NCBI GenBank assembly: GCA_027051095.1
Contig: JALUAM010000045.1
Coordinates: forward strand, 1-43,602
Direction of reading: 5' to 3'
From: Acidilobaceae archaeon
GTDB lineage: Archaea > Thermoproteota > Thermoprotei_A > Sulfolobales > Acidilobaceae
DNA length: 43,602 nucleotides
Below are positions 24,857-32,882 of the stretch, one piece after another. The notes below the pieces were generated by a model that worked only from the letters and a program-made list of their open reading frames with translations, was not told the origin of the DNA and did not search any database. The position numbers were made by a program, and so were the translations under genes. Each line of letters opens with the position of its first letter. The first letter of the stretch is position 1.

Positions 24857-26473
24857 ATGGGGGGTGGGTGGAGCGAGCTCACGTTTAGAGTTAAAGGGTG
24901 GTTGAGTGACGACGACTTCAAGACGCTGCTAGAGTTCTCTAGATACCTTGGCAGGGATAGAGGCCTTAGTATATTTAAACTTGACCCTTCGAAGATGAGG
25001 GAGAATGGTCTGAGGTTGAGCGACGTAGCGGATATCCTATCCTCCATTAATGGCGTCGTTGAAGAAGACTTAGAGAGGATTAAGACGGCAGCCGAGGAAT
25101 TGGAAAAAGTAGTAGTTGAGCTGAGGCCCGATGGCAGGCTAATAGTTTCGAGCAAGGCCTACCTGAAGCCTATAGTCGAGGAGCACGGGTTACCGTTAAG
25201 ATACGACAGAGACCTGAGAGCCTATCTCACAGAGCCTATGAACTATTGGAGGATAGTAGAAGTTTTCGCTAAACACGGCTTTAAAATTGAAGACAGAGTC
25301 TTCGCCTCCCAGGCTAGTCTGCCCCGCAAGGTCGAGTTCACAGGTAAGCTAAGAGACTACCAGGAAGAAGCCTTAGGCGCCTGGAGAAAGGCTGGCTACA
25401 GGGGCGTTATAGTCTTACCCACGGGGGCGGGCAAGACGGTCGTTGCCATAGCGGGGATCGTCGAGCTATCAGTGTGGAGCCTCATAGTAGTCTACACCAA
25501 GGAGCACGTTAAACAGTGGATCGAAGCTTTCAGGAAGTTCACGGATGCAGCCGGCATGGTCGGGGCTTATTATGGCGAAGAGAAGAGGCTAGCCCCCATA
25601 ACAATCACTACGTACCAGACAGCGTTCAGGAGAATAGGGGAACTCTCCAAATACTTCAGACTACTGGTGTTCGACGAAGCCCACCACATACCCGCTGACA
25701 AGTTCAAAGCTATAGCGCTTAAGAGCCCAAGCCCCTACAGGCTTGGGCTCTCGGCTACAATAGAGAGGGAGGACGGCAAGCACCACGAAATATACCCCCT
25801 TGTGGGCGGCGTAGTATACTCTACCGACCCCGGCGAACTCATGAGTAAGGGGTATCTAGCCCCCTTCGTGATAAGGAAGGTACGCGTGAAGCTGGAAAGG
25901 GACGAGAGGAAGAAGTATCTAGAACTAAGACGGAGGTACCAGGCTCTAGCCCGGGGCCGGACGTTCGACCAGTTATTAGAAGCGGCCAGGGCCGGAGATG
26001 AGAGCGCTAAGGAGGCTCTCAGGATTCATGCTGAGATGAGGGAGCTAGTGCAGATGAGCAAGGCTAAGCTGAAAGAGGCCGAGAGGATCGTGAGAGAAGA
26101 GCTAGAGAAGGGTTCTAAGATTATAGTGTTTACTCAATATAAGAGGCAGGCGGAGGAGATAGCCAGGAGGGTCGGAGGCCTGCTGATACACGGCGGGCTC
26201 GACAAGGCTAGGAGAGAGGCTGCCCTGAGAAGGTTTAAGTCTATGAAGACCGGTGTCCTCGTAGTGACTACCGTGGGGGACGAGGGGCTTGACATACCCG
26301 ATGCTAACGTGGGGGTGATAGTCTCGGGTACAGGATCCCGCAGACAGTTTATACAGAGGCTTGGGAGGCTGCTGAGGCCCCAAAACGGTAAGACAGCGGT
26401 GCTCTACGAGCTGGTAGCGGAAGGAACGGGTGAAGAGTACCAGAGCCTTAAGCGCCGCGGTCTAGTAGAGTAA
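24857..26473 (+). CDS. xpb: XPB/Rad25-type DNA repair helicase
   Basis: About 538 residues, an archaeal XPB. An N-terminal damage-recognition-like region (about 1-150) is followed by superfamily 2 helicase domains: PTGAGKTVVAIAG (Walker A), LLVFDEAHHIPAD (DEAH box), LGLSATIEREDGKHHEIYP containing the XPB-specific RED motif, a helical thumb-like insert, and C-terminal motifs IIVFTQYKRQ, TTVGDEGLDIPDANVGVI and RRQFIQRLGRLLRP. ATG 24857 with GAGGGTG six bases upstream is preferred over the track's GTG 24848. Its usual archaeal partner gene, the nuclease bax1, is not adjacent; the next gene is convergent. Confidence 0.95.
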   Translation: MGGGWSELTFRVKGWLSDDDFKTLLEFSRYLGRDRGLSIFKLDPSKMRENGLRLSDVADILSSINGVVEEDLERIKTAAEELEKVVVELRPDGRLIVSSKAYLKPIVEEHGLPLRYDRDLRAYLTEPMNYWRIVEVFAKHGFKIEDRVFASQASLPRKVEFTGKLRDYQEEALGAWRKAGYRGVIVLPTGAGKTVVAIAGIVELSVWSLIVVYTKEHVKQWIEAFRKFTDAAGMVGAYYGEEKRLAPITITTYQTAFRRIGELSKYFRLLVFDEAHHIPADKFKAIALKSPSPYRLGLSATIEREDGKHHEIYPLVGGVVYSTDPGELMSKGYLAPFVIRKVRVKLERDERKKYLELRRRYQALARGRTFDQLLEAARAGDESAKEALRIHAEMRELVQMSKAKLKEAERIVREELEKGSKIIVFTQYKRQAEEIARRVGGLLIHGGLDKARREAALRRFKSMKTGVLVVTTVGDEGLDIPDANVGVIVSGTGSRRQFIQRLGRLLRPQNGKTAVLYELVAEGTGEEYQSLKRRGLVE

Positions 26474-26490
26474 AGAGTAGTGTGATCTCA

Positions 26491-27378
26491 CTACCTCTTG
26501 AGAGCCTTCTTCACAAGCTCTGGCACTTCGAAGGGCGTCCTTGCGACCAGCGCTCCCGCCTCCTCTAGCGCTTTAACCTTGCTCTCATACGTGCCCGTGC
26601 CCATCATTATGATCGCCCCGGCATGCCCCATTCTCTTCTCCCTGGGAGCCGTTCTCCCCGCTATGTACGCTACCACTGGCTTCTTGAACTCGCCCTTCTC
26701 TATCATGGCCGCTGCCCGCTCCTCCATATCACCTCCTATCTCCCCTATTAACACGAGCGCCTCGGTGTCGGGGTCCTGCTGGTAGAGCTTCATAGCTTCG
26801 GTGAAGGTTAAACCTACCACTGGGTCCCCTCCTATACCTATAACCGTTGACTGGCCCAAGCCCGCCTTGGTGAGGAGAGCGCTTATCTCATAGGTTAGGG
26901 TCCCGCTCCTACTCACCACTCCCACAGGCCCTGGCTTGAATATGTGGCCCGGCATTATGCCGACCTTCGCCTGGCCGGGGGTTATTATGCCCGGGCAGTT
27001 AGGTCCTATGATTACTGCTCCCTTCGCCTTAGCATAGTTTATGAACCTCATCGTATCGTGTACGGGTATACCCTCAGTTATGACGACTATCAACTTAATG
27101 CCCGCGTCTATCGCCTCATACACAGCGTCGGGAGCGAAGGGCGCCGGCACAAATACTATGCTGGTATTTATATCTGGATGCTCCGACATAGCCTCTGCCA
27201 CGCTATCGTACACGGGGACTCCGTGCACGCTAGAGCCCCCCTTACCCGGCGTCACCCCAGCCACGATCTTCGTTCCATATTCTAGCATTAGCTTCGTGTG
27301 GAAGGAGCCCTCCCTACCGGTTATACCCTGGACAAGGACGCGAGCCCCCGAGTCCAGTAGAACCGCCACGAGGCTCAC
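26491..27378 (-). CDS. sucD: Succinyl-CoA synthetase (ADP/GDP-forming) alpha subunit
   Basis: It converts succinyl-CoA and NDP to succinate and NTP with the beta subunit. The CoA-binding Rossmann domain starts [57 protein letters not shown] and the phosphohistidine loop [17 protein letters not shown] are visible. The GTG start lies 4 bp after the sucC stop behind GGGGGGTG, so the two genes are coupled. Confidence 0.96.
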   Translation of the reverse strand: MSLVAVLLDSGARVLVQGITGREGSFHTKLMLEYGTKIVAGVTPGKGGSSVHGVPVYDSVAEAMSEHPDINTSIVFVPAPFAPDAVYEAIDAGIKLIVVITEGIPVHDTMRFINYAKAKGAVIIGPNCPGIITPGQAKVGIMPGHIFKPGPVGVVSRSGTLTYEISALLTKAGLGQSTVIGIGGDPVVGLTFTEAMKLYQQDPDTEALVLIGEIGGDMEERAAAMIEKGEFKKPVVAYIAGRTAPREKRMGHAGAIIMMGTGTYESKVKALEEAGALVARTPFEVPELVKKALKR

Positions 27379-27382
27379 CCCC

Positions 27383-28519
27383 CTACATCTCTAGCAGCCT
27401 TTTAACGGCCTCTACCGGGTCGCTGAAAGCCTCGATGCCCGCCTCCTTTAGCAGCCTTCTTCCCTCCTCCTCTCTCGTGCCTGACAGCCTAACCGCAAAC
27501 GGCTTCTTAGAACCTTTCTCCCTGACCGCTTCTACGATGCCGCGAGCTACTTCATCACCCCTAGTTATGCCCCCAAACACGTTTATAAATATCTTCTTCG
27601 CCTTAGGGAAGTCTATAAGGAACGATACAGCTTTCTTTACGAGCTCGGCTCTAGCCCCGCCTCCTATGTCTAGGAAGTTAGCGGGCCTGCCCCCATAATG
27701 ATAGACTAGGTCCATAGTAGCCATTGTAAGCCCGGCGCCATTGCCTATAACACCTATATCACCGTCTAGTTCCACGAATGCCAGGCCTAGCTCCCTAGCT
27801 TTAACCTCCCACTCGGTCAGCTCGCCCCTCTGCTCCACTTTCCTACCCTCCACAAGCTCCTTATGCCTGAAGAGGCTGTTATCGTCGACTATTATCCTAG
27901 CGTCGAGAGGCACCACTCTCTCGCCTACAACTGCTAGAGGATTACTCTCTACTAGCTCAGCGTCGAAAGCCTCGAACACTCTATACATTACCATGAGAGT
28001 GTTGGCGAAGCTAAGCAGCAGCCTGCCCCTGAGCCCTAGCCTCTTTCCTATAGCCCTCGCCTCGAAGCCCCTGAGCCCTACAAACGGGTCTACATGGTAT
28101 CTTATAATGCTCTCAGGCCTCTCTCTGGCTATCTCCTCTATATCGACGCCTCCATACTCGCTTGCAAGTATTATAGGCTTTCTTTCACTCCTATCTATGG
28201 TTATAGACACGTAAAGCTCTTTCTCGTGCTCCACGGCCTCTTCGACCAGGATAGCACCTGGCTTGATCCCCTTTATAGGCTTCTCGAACAGCTCCTCTAC
28301 GAGTTTAACCGCCTCTTCTAGGCTTCCAGCCTTCCTTATACCACCCGCCTTCCCCCTACCCGCTACAAGCACCTGGCTCTTGACAACGACAGGATACCTT
28401 AACCCGGCTTCGCTAAGCTTAGATTTAACATCCTCACCCTTAACAATTAAAACGCCCCTGGGAACCTCGACGCCGTAGCCCGCCAGTATCTGCTTAGCCT
28501 CGAACTCGTAGAGCTTCAA
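27383..28519 (-). CDS. sucC: Succinyl-CoA synthetase beta subunit
   Basis: An ATP-grasp domain ([22 protein letters not shown], then [19 protein letters not shown]) and a CoA-ligase domain ([45 protein letters not shown]). The ORF track adds 28 residues that are not family-like. The TTG at 28519 has GGGTG seven bases upstream and gives [12 protein letters not shown], the family start; a TATA-like GGATATAAG (minus, about 28563-28571) would begin the message near 28542. The trimmed length is about 378, normal for the family. Operates with sucD in the TCA cycle. Confidence 0.95.
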   Translation of the reverse strand: MKLYEFEAKQILAGYGVEVPRGVLIVKGEDVKSKLSEAGLRYPVVVKSQVLVAGRGKAGGIRKAGSLEEAVKLVEELFEKPIKGIKPGAILVEEAVEHEKELYVSITIDRSERKPIILASEYGGVDIEEIARERPESIIRYHVDPFVGLRGFEARAIGKRLGLRGRLLLSFANTLMVMYRVFEAFDAELVESNPLAVVGERVVPLDARIIVDDNSLFRHKELVEGRKVEQRGELTEWEVKARELGLAFVELDGDIGVIGNGAGLTMATMDLVYHYGGRPANFLDIGGGARAELVKKAVSFLIDFPKAKKIFINVFGGITRGDEVARGIVEAVREKGSKKPFAVRLSGTREEEGRRLLKEAGIEAFSDPVEAVKRLLEM

Positions 28520-28673
28520 GAGGGGACACCCTCTAAGCCCCCCTAAGCCGGGCCCCTTGCTGTGCTTATATCCGCGCCGCGTTGAGCCCGGGCTATTAGA
28601 CATTCACGTTTACGCTTTAAAGCTTGCCTACATCGCCTAGCCTCTAAGACTGCGTTCCGCTATAAACGGGGTA

Positions 28674-28745
28674 TGGGGCGATGACCGGCCATGTAAGGGG
28701 CGAGCCCTTAAAGGCTATGAGCGCCGACCAGGCTGGGGAGCCCCA
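28674..28745 (+). ncRNA. Candidate kink-turn-closed structured RNA upstream of an unknown gene
   Basis: A six-pair stem TGGGGC/GCCCCA closes on bulge GAT and tandem GA (28683-28684 with 28738-28739), followed by C-G, C-G and a further CCGGCC/GGCTgGG helix: a textbook kink-turn. Inside are a six-pair hairpin TAAGGG/CCCTTA with loop GCGAG and a small GGC/GCC hairpin. It ends 21 bases before the ATG of the unknown gene. A TATAAA at 28661-28666 lies too close to transcribe the whole element, so transcription could start further upstream (TTTAAAG near 28615). A 30-codon ORF (28681-28773) overlaps it and is an alternative reading. Confidence 0.4.
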
Positions 28746-28765
28746 CAGATGGGAGGTCCTAGCTT

Positions 28766-29323
28766 ATGCCTAGGGTTGACGCAAGGTACTATATGGTTGA
28801 CGTGTCGATCGTTGATAGGGTTTCAGAGGAGGAGGTCAAAGAAATGATAGACTGGGCTCTAGGCTCTAACGCGATAATCGCCCTTGAGGCTGGGATAGCA
28901 TCGGTTAGAGGGCCTACGGGGCCCTTGCTAGTAGCATACGGGCCCGCCTCGATCTTCTCTCCAGAGCCCCCGCCTGTAGGGAGTTACCTGGAACTGGCTA
29001 GGAGTGAGTGGGTTACCGGGTGCGCTGCCGGCGTTAAGAAGCCCATGTATGTAGAGGCAGTGGGGCCCGGCTACGAGGTAGCTGGCTTAGTGATCGCTAA
29101 AGCCTACCAGGACCCTGTAGCTATTCTAGTTAACGGGTATAAGGGGGCGCTCGTGCTAGCACCCCCGCAAAGCGATGTCACTGTGTACGCAGAAATCGAT
29201 GGCAGGCCTGTGCTGGGCTACTCACAGTCGAGCGGGTACATTAACTACGTTGTAGAGGGGCCTTTGCGCAGGAGGATCAAGTTCGCAGCTATACTCGTAT
29301 CCAGCTGCGAGCTGAAGGATTAA
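28766..29323 (+). CDS. Unknown soluble alpha/beta protein
   Basis: I do not recognise this 185-residue protein. It begins VDARYYMVDVSIVDRVSEEEVKEMIDWAL, then has a glycine/proline-rich middle (EAGIASVRGPTGPLLVAYGPAS), a cluster with GCAAGVKKPMYVEAVGPGYEV, hydrophobic strands VAILVNGYKGALVLAPPQSDVTVYA, and a C-terminal beta-rich region. No transmembrane helix or signal peptide is clear. GGAGGT eight bases upstream supports the ATG. It stands alone on the plus strand behind a structured leader and is followed by a wHTH gene after another structured stretch. Confidence 0.7.
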   Translation: MPRVDARYYMVDVSIVDRVSEEEVKEMIDWALGSNAIIALEAGIASVRGPTGPLLVAYGPASIFSPEPPPVGSYLELARSEWVTGCAAGVKKPMYVEAVGPGYEVAGLVIAKAYQDPVAILVNGYKGALVLAPPQSDVTVYAEIDGRPVLGYSQSSGYINYVVEGPLRRRIKFAAILVSSCELKD

Positions 29324-29352
29324 ACGTCCGAAAGCTCTAATATTGCGACGGC

Positions 29353-29432
29353 GCCGGGGGGCGATGGCTTAGCTACCCTACCCTGAGCGGTGAAGAGCAC
29401 CGACCTTGAGCCCCGAAAGCTAGCCCCCCGGC
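29353..29432 (+). ncRNA. Candidate structured RNA/leader with 10-bp GC stem upstream of wHTH gene
   Basis: GCCGGGGGGC (29353-29362) pairs perfectly with GCCCCCCGGC (29423-29432) around a 60-base interior that includes TAGCT/AGCTA and CGGTG/CACCG stems. The interior also has a good C'/D'-type motif, CTGA-GCG-GTGAAGA, with TTGA next to GCCCC, which pairs alternatively with GGGGC; but the outer C box is degenerate (ATGGCTT), so a C/D assignment is weak. A TATA-like GGATTAAAC (29318-29326) is about 30 bp upstream. No TATA is seen between it and the wHTH gene, so it may be that gene's leader. Confidence 0.5.
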
Positions 29433-29459
29433 CGCGCCTCTAGTCTACCGGTGTCTGCG

Positions 29460-29762
29460 GTGAGGCTCCCGGGCAAGCGCGAGCTGGCAGCATTATATTT
29501 GATATATTCCAGGGGCCCCGACATGAATTATTACGCGGCGATAGATCTCCTAAGGAGCGAGATGTGCATGAATAAGAAGACCGCTAGAAACATCGTCAAG
29601 AGGCTAAGGAAGATTGGAGCCTTAACCGTGTACATGGAGGGCGGCGAGCTTAGGGTTAGAGCCGAGCATCCTTGGAGCTACCTGGAGGAGAAGCTCAAAT
29701 CATATATTAGCGGCAGGCGTTCCCGTAGGATGGGCCCCTGTGAGGTAGGCCGTACTCTCTGA
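29460..29762 (+). CDS. Small winged-helix/HTH DNA-binding protein
   Basis: About 100 residues. A helix-turn-helix is visible in AALYLIYSRGPDMNYYAAIDLLRSEMCMNKKTARNIVKRLRKIGALTVYMEGGELRV, with wing-like strands after the recognition helix, then a basic tail (KSYISGRRSRR). GTG at 29460 has GGTG six bases upstream; the track's GTG at 29451 is part of that region. It is preceded by a strongly structured stretch on the same strand. Targets are unknown. Confidence 0.75.
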   Translation: MRLPGKRELAALYLIYSRGPDMNYYAAIDLLRSEMCMNKKTARNIVKRLRKIGALTVYMEGGELRVRAEHPWSYLEEKLKSYISGRRSRRMGPCEVGRTL

Positions 29763-29860
29763 GCAGTGATGAGGCCTTTAAGTCCCGAGGGGCCGCGCCC
29801 TCAGATACTGTAAAATTTAAGTTTTGGATGGAGACGGGCTTTCAAGGGTGAAGTGGAAGC

Positions 29861-30859
29861 TTGTCGTTGAGGCTTGGAGCCCCCAGAAGGGCTAAGGTCC
29901 CCAAAGGCGAGGACTACGACGTTGTAATAGTGGGTGGAGGGCCTGCAGGCCTATCCGCAGCTATATATACAACGCGCTTCCTCTTATCAACCCTCGTAGT
30001 GAGCAAGGACATTGGGGGACAGCTCAACCTAACCAACTGGATCGACGACTATCCGGGTATGGGCGGCCTTGAGGCCTCAAAGCTAGTGGAAGCTTTTAGA
30101 AGCCACGCAGAGATGTTCGGCGCTAAGATAGTGTCCGGCGTCGAGGTCACGAGTATCGATAGGACCTCAGACGGCCGTTTCAGAATCACCGGTTCGAGGG
30201 GCCTAGACGTCACGGCCTCTGCGGTTATACTAGCAGTGGGCAGCCAGAGGAGGAAGCTCAGGGTCCCCGGAGAGGATAGGCTTGCCGGCAGAGGCGTCAG
30301 CTATTGTAGCGTGTGCGACGCCCCCCTCTTCAAGGGCAAGGACGCAGTTGTAGTAGTGGGGGGAGGCGACGCTGCATTCGAAGGGGCAGTACTCCTGAGC
30401 GGCTACGTGAAGAAAGTGTACCTAGTCCACAGGAGGAGAGGGTTTAGAGCTAAACCCTATCTAGTTGAGGAGGCTAAGTCGAGAGGCAACATAGAATTCG
30501 TGCTGGACAGCGTCGTCAAGGAAATCAAAGGTAGCGATAGGGTTGAGGGCGTTGTAGTCGTTAATAGGGTCACCGGCGAGGAGCGGGAGCTCAAGGTTGA
30601 CGGCATATTCATAGAGATAGGTAACGAGCCTCCCAGGGAGTTCTTTGAGAAGATAGGTCTAAAGGTTGACTCGGACGGCTATGTAATCGTGGATGAATTC
30701 ATGAGGACGAGCATTGAAGGCATCTTCGCGGCTGGCGACTGTACTACTATGTGGAAGGGCTTCAGGCAGGTCATAACAGCGGCCTCTATGGGCGCCGTGG
30801 CAGCTTACAGTGCCTACAACTACTTAGCCGAGAAGGGGTTGTTGAGGAAGAAGTCCTGA
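29861..30859 (+). CDS. trxB: Thioredoxin reductase-like FAD/NAD(P)H oxidoreductase
   Basis: A 332-residue two-Rossmann flavoprotein: FAD motif VVIVGGGPAGLSAAIYTTRF, the GQLNLTNWIDDYPG region, redox pair CSVC (in YCSVCDAPLFKG), NAD(P)H motif VVVVGGGDAAFEGA and C-terminal IFAAGDCT. It passes electrons to thioredoxin or glutaredoxin-like proteins, or in some crenarchaea to oxygen. TTG start behind GGGTGAAGTGG, with a TATA-like AAATTTAAG at 29813-29821. No thioredoxin gene is adjacent. Confidence 0.93.
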   Translation: MSLRLGAPRRAKVPKGEDYDVVIVGGGPAGLSAAIYTTRFLLSTLVVSKDIGGQLNLTNWIDDYPGMGGLEASKLVEAFRSHAEMFGAKIVSGVEVTSIDRTSDGRFRITGSRGLDVTASAVILAVGSQRRKLRVPGEDRLAGRGVSYCSVCDAPLFKGKDAVVVVGGGDAAFEGAVLLSGYVKKVYLVHRRRGFRAKPYLVEEAKSRGNIEFVLDSVVKEIKGSDRVEGVVVVNRVTGEERELKVDGIFIEIGNEPPREFFEKIGLKVDSDGYVIVDEFMRTSIEGIFAAGDCTTMWKGFRQVITAASMGAVAAYSAYNYLAEKGLLRKKS

Positions 30860-30965
30860 GGGGATCCCGGCTAAGCGGCTTATCGCCACGCTAACGCTGC
30901 GTTTAAGGAATGCTTATAGAAGCCTGACCACTTTAACACAATTAAAGGCGTCGGGGTGGCCCTGA

Positions 30966-32045
30966 GTGAGAGCAAAGGTGAAGGCTAGGAGGATCCCTGA
31001 GGGAATCCCCGAGAAGTGGCTGCCTCTGGTAGAGGTAATGCTTAAACAGAAGTACCACTTCGCGGGCAGGCACACCGTTGTCAAGAAGTGTTACTGGACC
31101 CATAAGGCGCTCGTAGAGGGTAGGCACTGCTACAAGTGCAAGTTCTACGGTATAGAGAGCCACCGCGACATACAGATGAGCCCAGCCGCTTTCTGGTGCT
31201 GGAACGCCTGCCTGCACTGCTGGAGGATAAGGCCACAGGATGTGGGTATAGACATGGATGAGACGAAGATACCGATAGTAGACGACCCCAAGTGGCTTGT
31301 AGACGAGTTAATAAGGATTCACAGGATGCTCGTCAGCGGCTACAAGGGGCACCCGAAGGCTGACCCCAAGCTAGTCGAGGAGGCTATGAACCCAGTCCAC
31401 GTGACGCTTAGCTTGACAGGAGAGCCTACACTTTACCCGCTGCTCAGCGACCTACTGAAAGAGATTCACAGAAGGGGCATGACGTCGTTCCTAGTCACTA
31501 GGGGTGTCAGGCCTGACGTGCTGGCTAACCTAGAGGAGGAGCCCAGCCAGCTTTACGTTAGCATAGAGGCCTGGGACAAGAAGAGCTACAACTTCTTCAC
31601 AAGGCCCCTAGTGCCTAGGGCGTGGGAGCTGACGCTGGAGACCTTAGAGCTTCTACCAAGCTTCTCCAGCCCCACGGTGCTGAGGATCACCCTCGTGAAG
31701 GGCTTCAACGACACAGAGGAGGCTTTGAGGGGCTTCGCCAAGCTAGTAGAAATCTCGCAGCCCACCTACATTGAAGTCAAGAGTTATATGTGGGTCGGCG
31801 CGAGCAGGATGAGGCTGTCAAAGTCTAACATGGCTGAGCACGAGTACGTTAGGAAGGTGTCTCAGAGGCTTTCTGAGCTAACAGGCTACCCGATACTCGG
31901 CGAGAGCAGGGCTAGCAGGGTAGTGCTTCTCAGCACCCTTAAGAAGCCCATAAGGCTGGGCAAGGGATGCCCCGAGGGCCTTAATACGCCTGAGCCAGAC
32001 GAGGGAGAATACGACTCCGCCTACGACCCCGACGTCATGCCTTAA
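30966..32045 (+). CDS. taw1: Taw1/TYW1, 4-demethylwyosine synthase (radical SAM)
   Basis: This 359-residue radical SAM enzyme converts m1G37 of tRNA-Phe and pyruvate to imG-14. The radical SAM cluster cysteines CWNACLHCW (CxxxCxxC), the upstream cysteine region CYWTHKALVEGRHCYKCKFYGI and the archaeal motif HVTLSLTGEPTLYP are present. GTG start about 25 bp behind the TATA-like ACAATTAAAG (30938-30947), i.e. leaderless. It needs m1G37, made by the Trm5 at 13058-14083. It is followed by candidate sRNA-3 and the AMMECR1-family gene. Confidence 0.95.
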   Translation: MRAKVKARRIPEGIPEKWLPLVEVMLKQKYHFAGRHTVVKKCYWTHKALVEGRHCYKCKFYGIESHRDIQMSPAAFWCWNACLHCWRIRPQDVGIDMDETKIPIVDDPKWLVDELIRIHRMLVSGYKGHPKADPKLVEEAMNPVHVTLSLTGEPTLYPLLSDLLKEIHRRGMTSFLVTRGVRPDVLANLEEEPSQLYVSIEAWDKKSYNFFTRPLVPRAWELTLETLELLPSFSSPTVLRITLVKGFNDTEEALRGFAKLVEISQPTYIEVKSYMWVGASRMRLSKSNMAEHEYVRKVSQRLSELTGYPILGESRASRVVLLSTLKKPIRLGKGCPEGLNTPEPDEGEYDSAYDPDVMP

Positions 32046-32048
32046 ACC
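32041..32048 (+). promoter_or_regulatory. TATA-like box ahead of candidate sRNA-3
   Basis: CTTAAACC overlaps the taw1 stop and lies about 29-31 bp before the sRNA-3 terminal stem, the same spacing seen for the other candidate sRNAs. Confidence 0.4.
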
Positions 32049-32075
32049 CCGCCTATCGCGTTATTACTAGTAGAT

Positions 32076-32146
32076 GGCCGATGACGACCAACCTCGTCAC
32101 CGAGCCCATTTACGGGGCTGTGTGGAGTGCGCCGGAAGCCGAGGCC
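32076..32146 (+). ncRNA. Candidate sRNA-3: double kink-turn, C/D-like RNA
   Basis: Terminal stem GGCC/GGCC; G plus C-like ATGACGA (32081-32087); exactly 12 nt; D'-like CCGA (32100-32103); hairpin GCCC/GGGC with loop ATTTACG; T plus C'-like GTGTGGA (32120-32126); exactly 12 nt; D-like CCGA (32139-32142). The terminal kink-turn has C opposite C where canonical boxes have U opposite U. The C' has T for the conserved A, so the inner turn is weaker. The first spacer can also pair with the C box (TGACGA/TCGTCA), a competing hairpin. It lies between taw1 and AMMECR1, whose own TATA is further downstream. Confidence 0.5.
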
Positions 32147-32169
32147 TTCACGCTTCTAACCCTCGCCGA

Positions 32170-32182
32170 TTTTAATTTATGG
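32170..32182 (+). promoter_or_regulatory. TATA-like promoter for AMMECR1-family gene
   Basis: TTTTAATTTATGG is centred about 23 bp ahead of the ATG at 32199, suggesting a leaderless or very short-leader message and separating this gene from candidate sRNA-3. Confidence 0.5.
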
Positions 32183-32198
32183 AGCGGGTGAGCGGTCA

Positions 32199-32861
32199 AT
32201 GGGTAGCCTTAGAATCCAGAAGGCCAGCGGGGCTCCTATAAGACCGGAGGAATTAAGCGACAGCGACGGCGAGGTCCTGGTGAGGCTGGCTAGAAGGAGC
32301 GTTGAGAGCTACCTGCTAAACCGCAAGGTTATCAAGCCCCCTGAGGACCTAGACCCGAAGCTGTTAAGGCCCGGGGCGGCCTTCGTGACCATAGACTCCG
32401 TGGAGAGCGGCGGGAGGAGAGAGCTTAGGGGGTGCATAGGCGCTATACGCCCGGTTGAGCCCCTGGCGGTCACTGTCATAAAAGTCGCTGTCGACGCCGC
32501 GGTAAACGACCCCAGGTTTCCTCCCATGAAGCCTGAGGAGCTTGATAAAGTAGTCTTTGAGGTCACAGTGCTTGGCCTTATGGAACCTCTTCCCGAAGAC
32601 CCTTCTCTAAGGCCTCAGAGCATAATTATCGGCGTCCACGGCCTTTACGTGGAAATGCCCCCATTCTCGGGTCTACTGCTCCCCCAGGTAGCCGTCGAGG
32701 AGGGGTGGGATGCCTACACGTTCCTGACGTGGACCTGTATTAAGGCGGGCCTGCCCGGCACATGCTGGCTAAGGAGAGATGTCAGGGTCTATAGGTTCAC
32801 GGCCGCTATATGGGGTGAGGTTGAGCCCAAGGGGCCCGTTAAGAGGAGGATTCTATCCTAG
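32199..32861 (+). CDS. AMMECR1-domain protein
   Basis: A 220-residue protein with the invariant AMMECR1 motif RELRGCIGAI, plus VNDPRFPPMKPEELDKVVFEVTVLG and LLLPQVAVEEGWDAYTFLTWTCIKAGLPG. The family is conserved from archaea to humans with unsettled biochemical function. The ATG fits the TATA box 23 bp upstream. It converges on uppS, with candidate sRNA-4 between them. Confidence 0.93.
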   Translation: MGSLRIQKASGAPIRPEELSDSDGEVLVRLARRSVESYLLNRKVIKPPEDLDPKLLRPGAAFVTIDSVESGGRRELRGCIGAIRPVEPLAVTVIKVAVDAAVNDPRFPPMKPEELDKVVFEVTVLGLMEPLPEDPSLRPQSIIIGVHGLYVEMPPFSGLLLPQVAVEEGWDAYTFLTWTCIKAGLPGTCWLRRDVRVYRFTAAIWGEVEPKGPVKRRILS

Positions 32862-32882
32862 ATGAGATGCTAAGCGCCCTGA

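Noticed and set aside
29766-29788. GTGATGA followed by 12 nt and CCGA, resembling the candidate sRNA half-unit
   Set aside because: No terminal stem abuts the boxes, the second half lacks a D-like box, and no TATA is in range; it is probably the 3' end of the wHTH gene plus the trxB promoter region.
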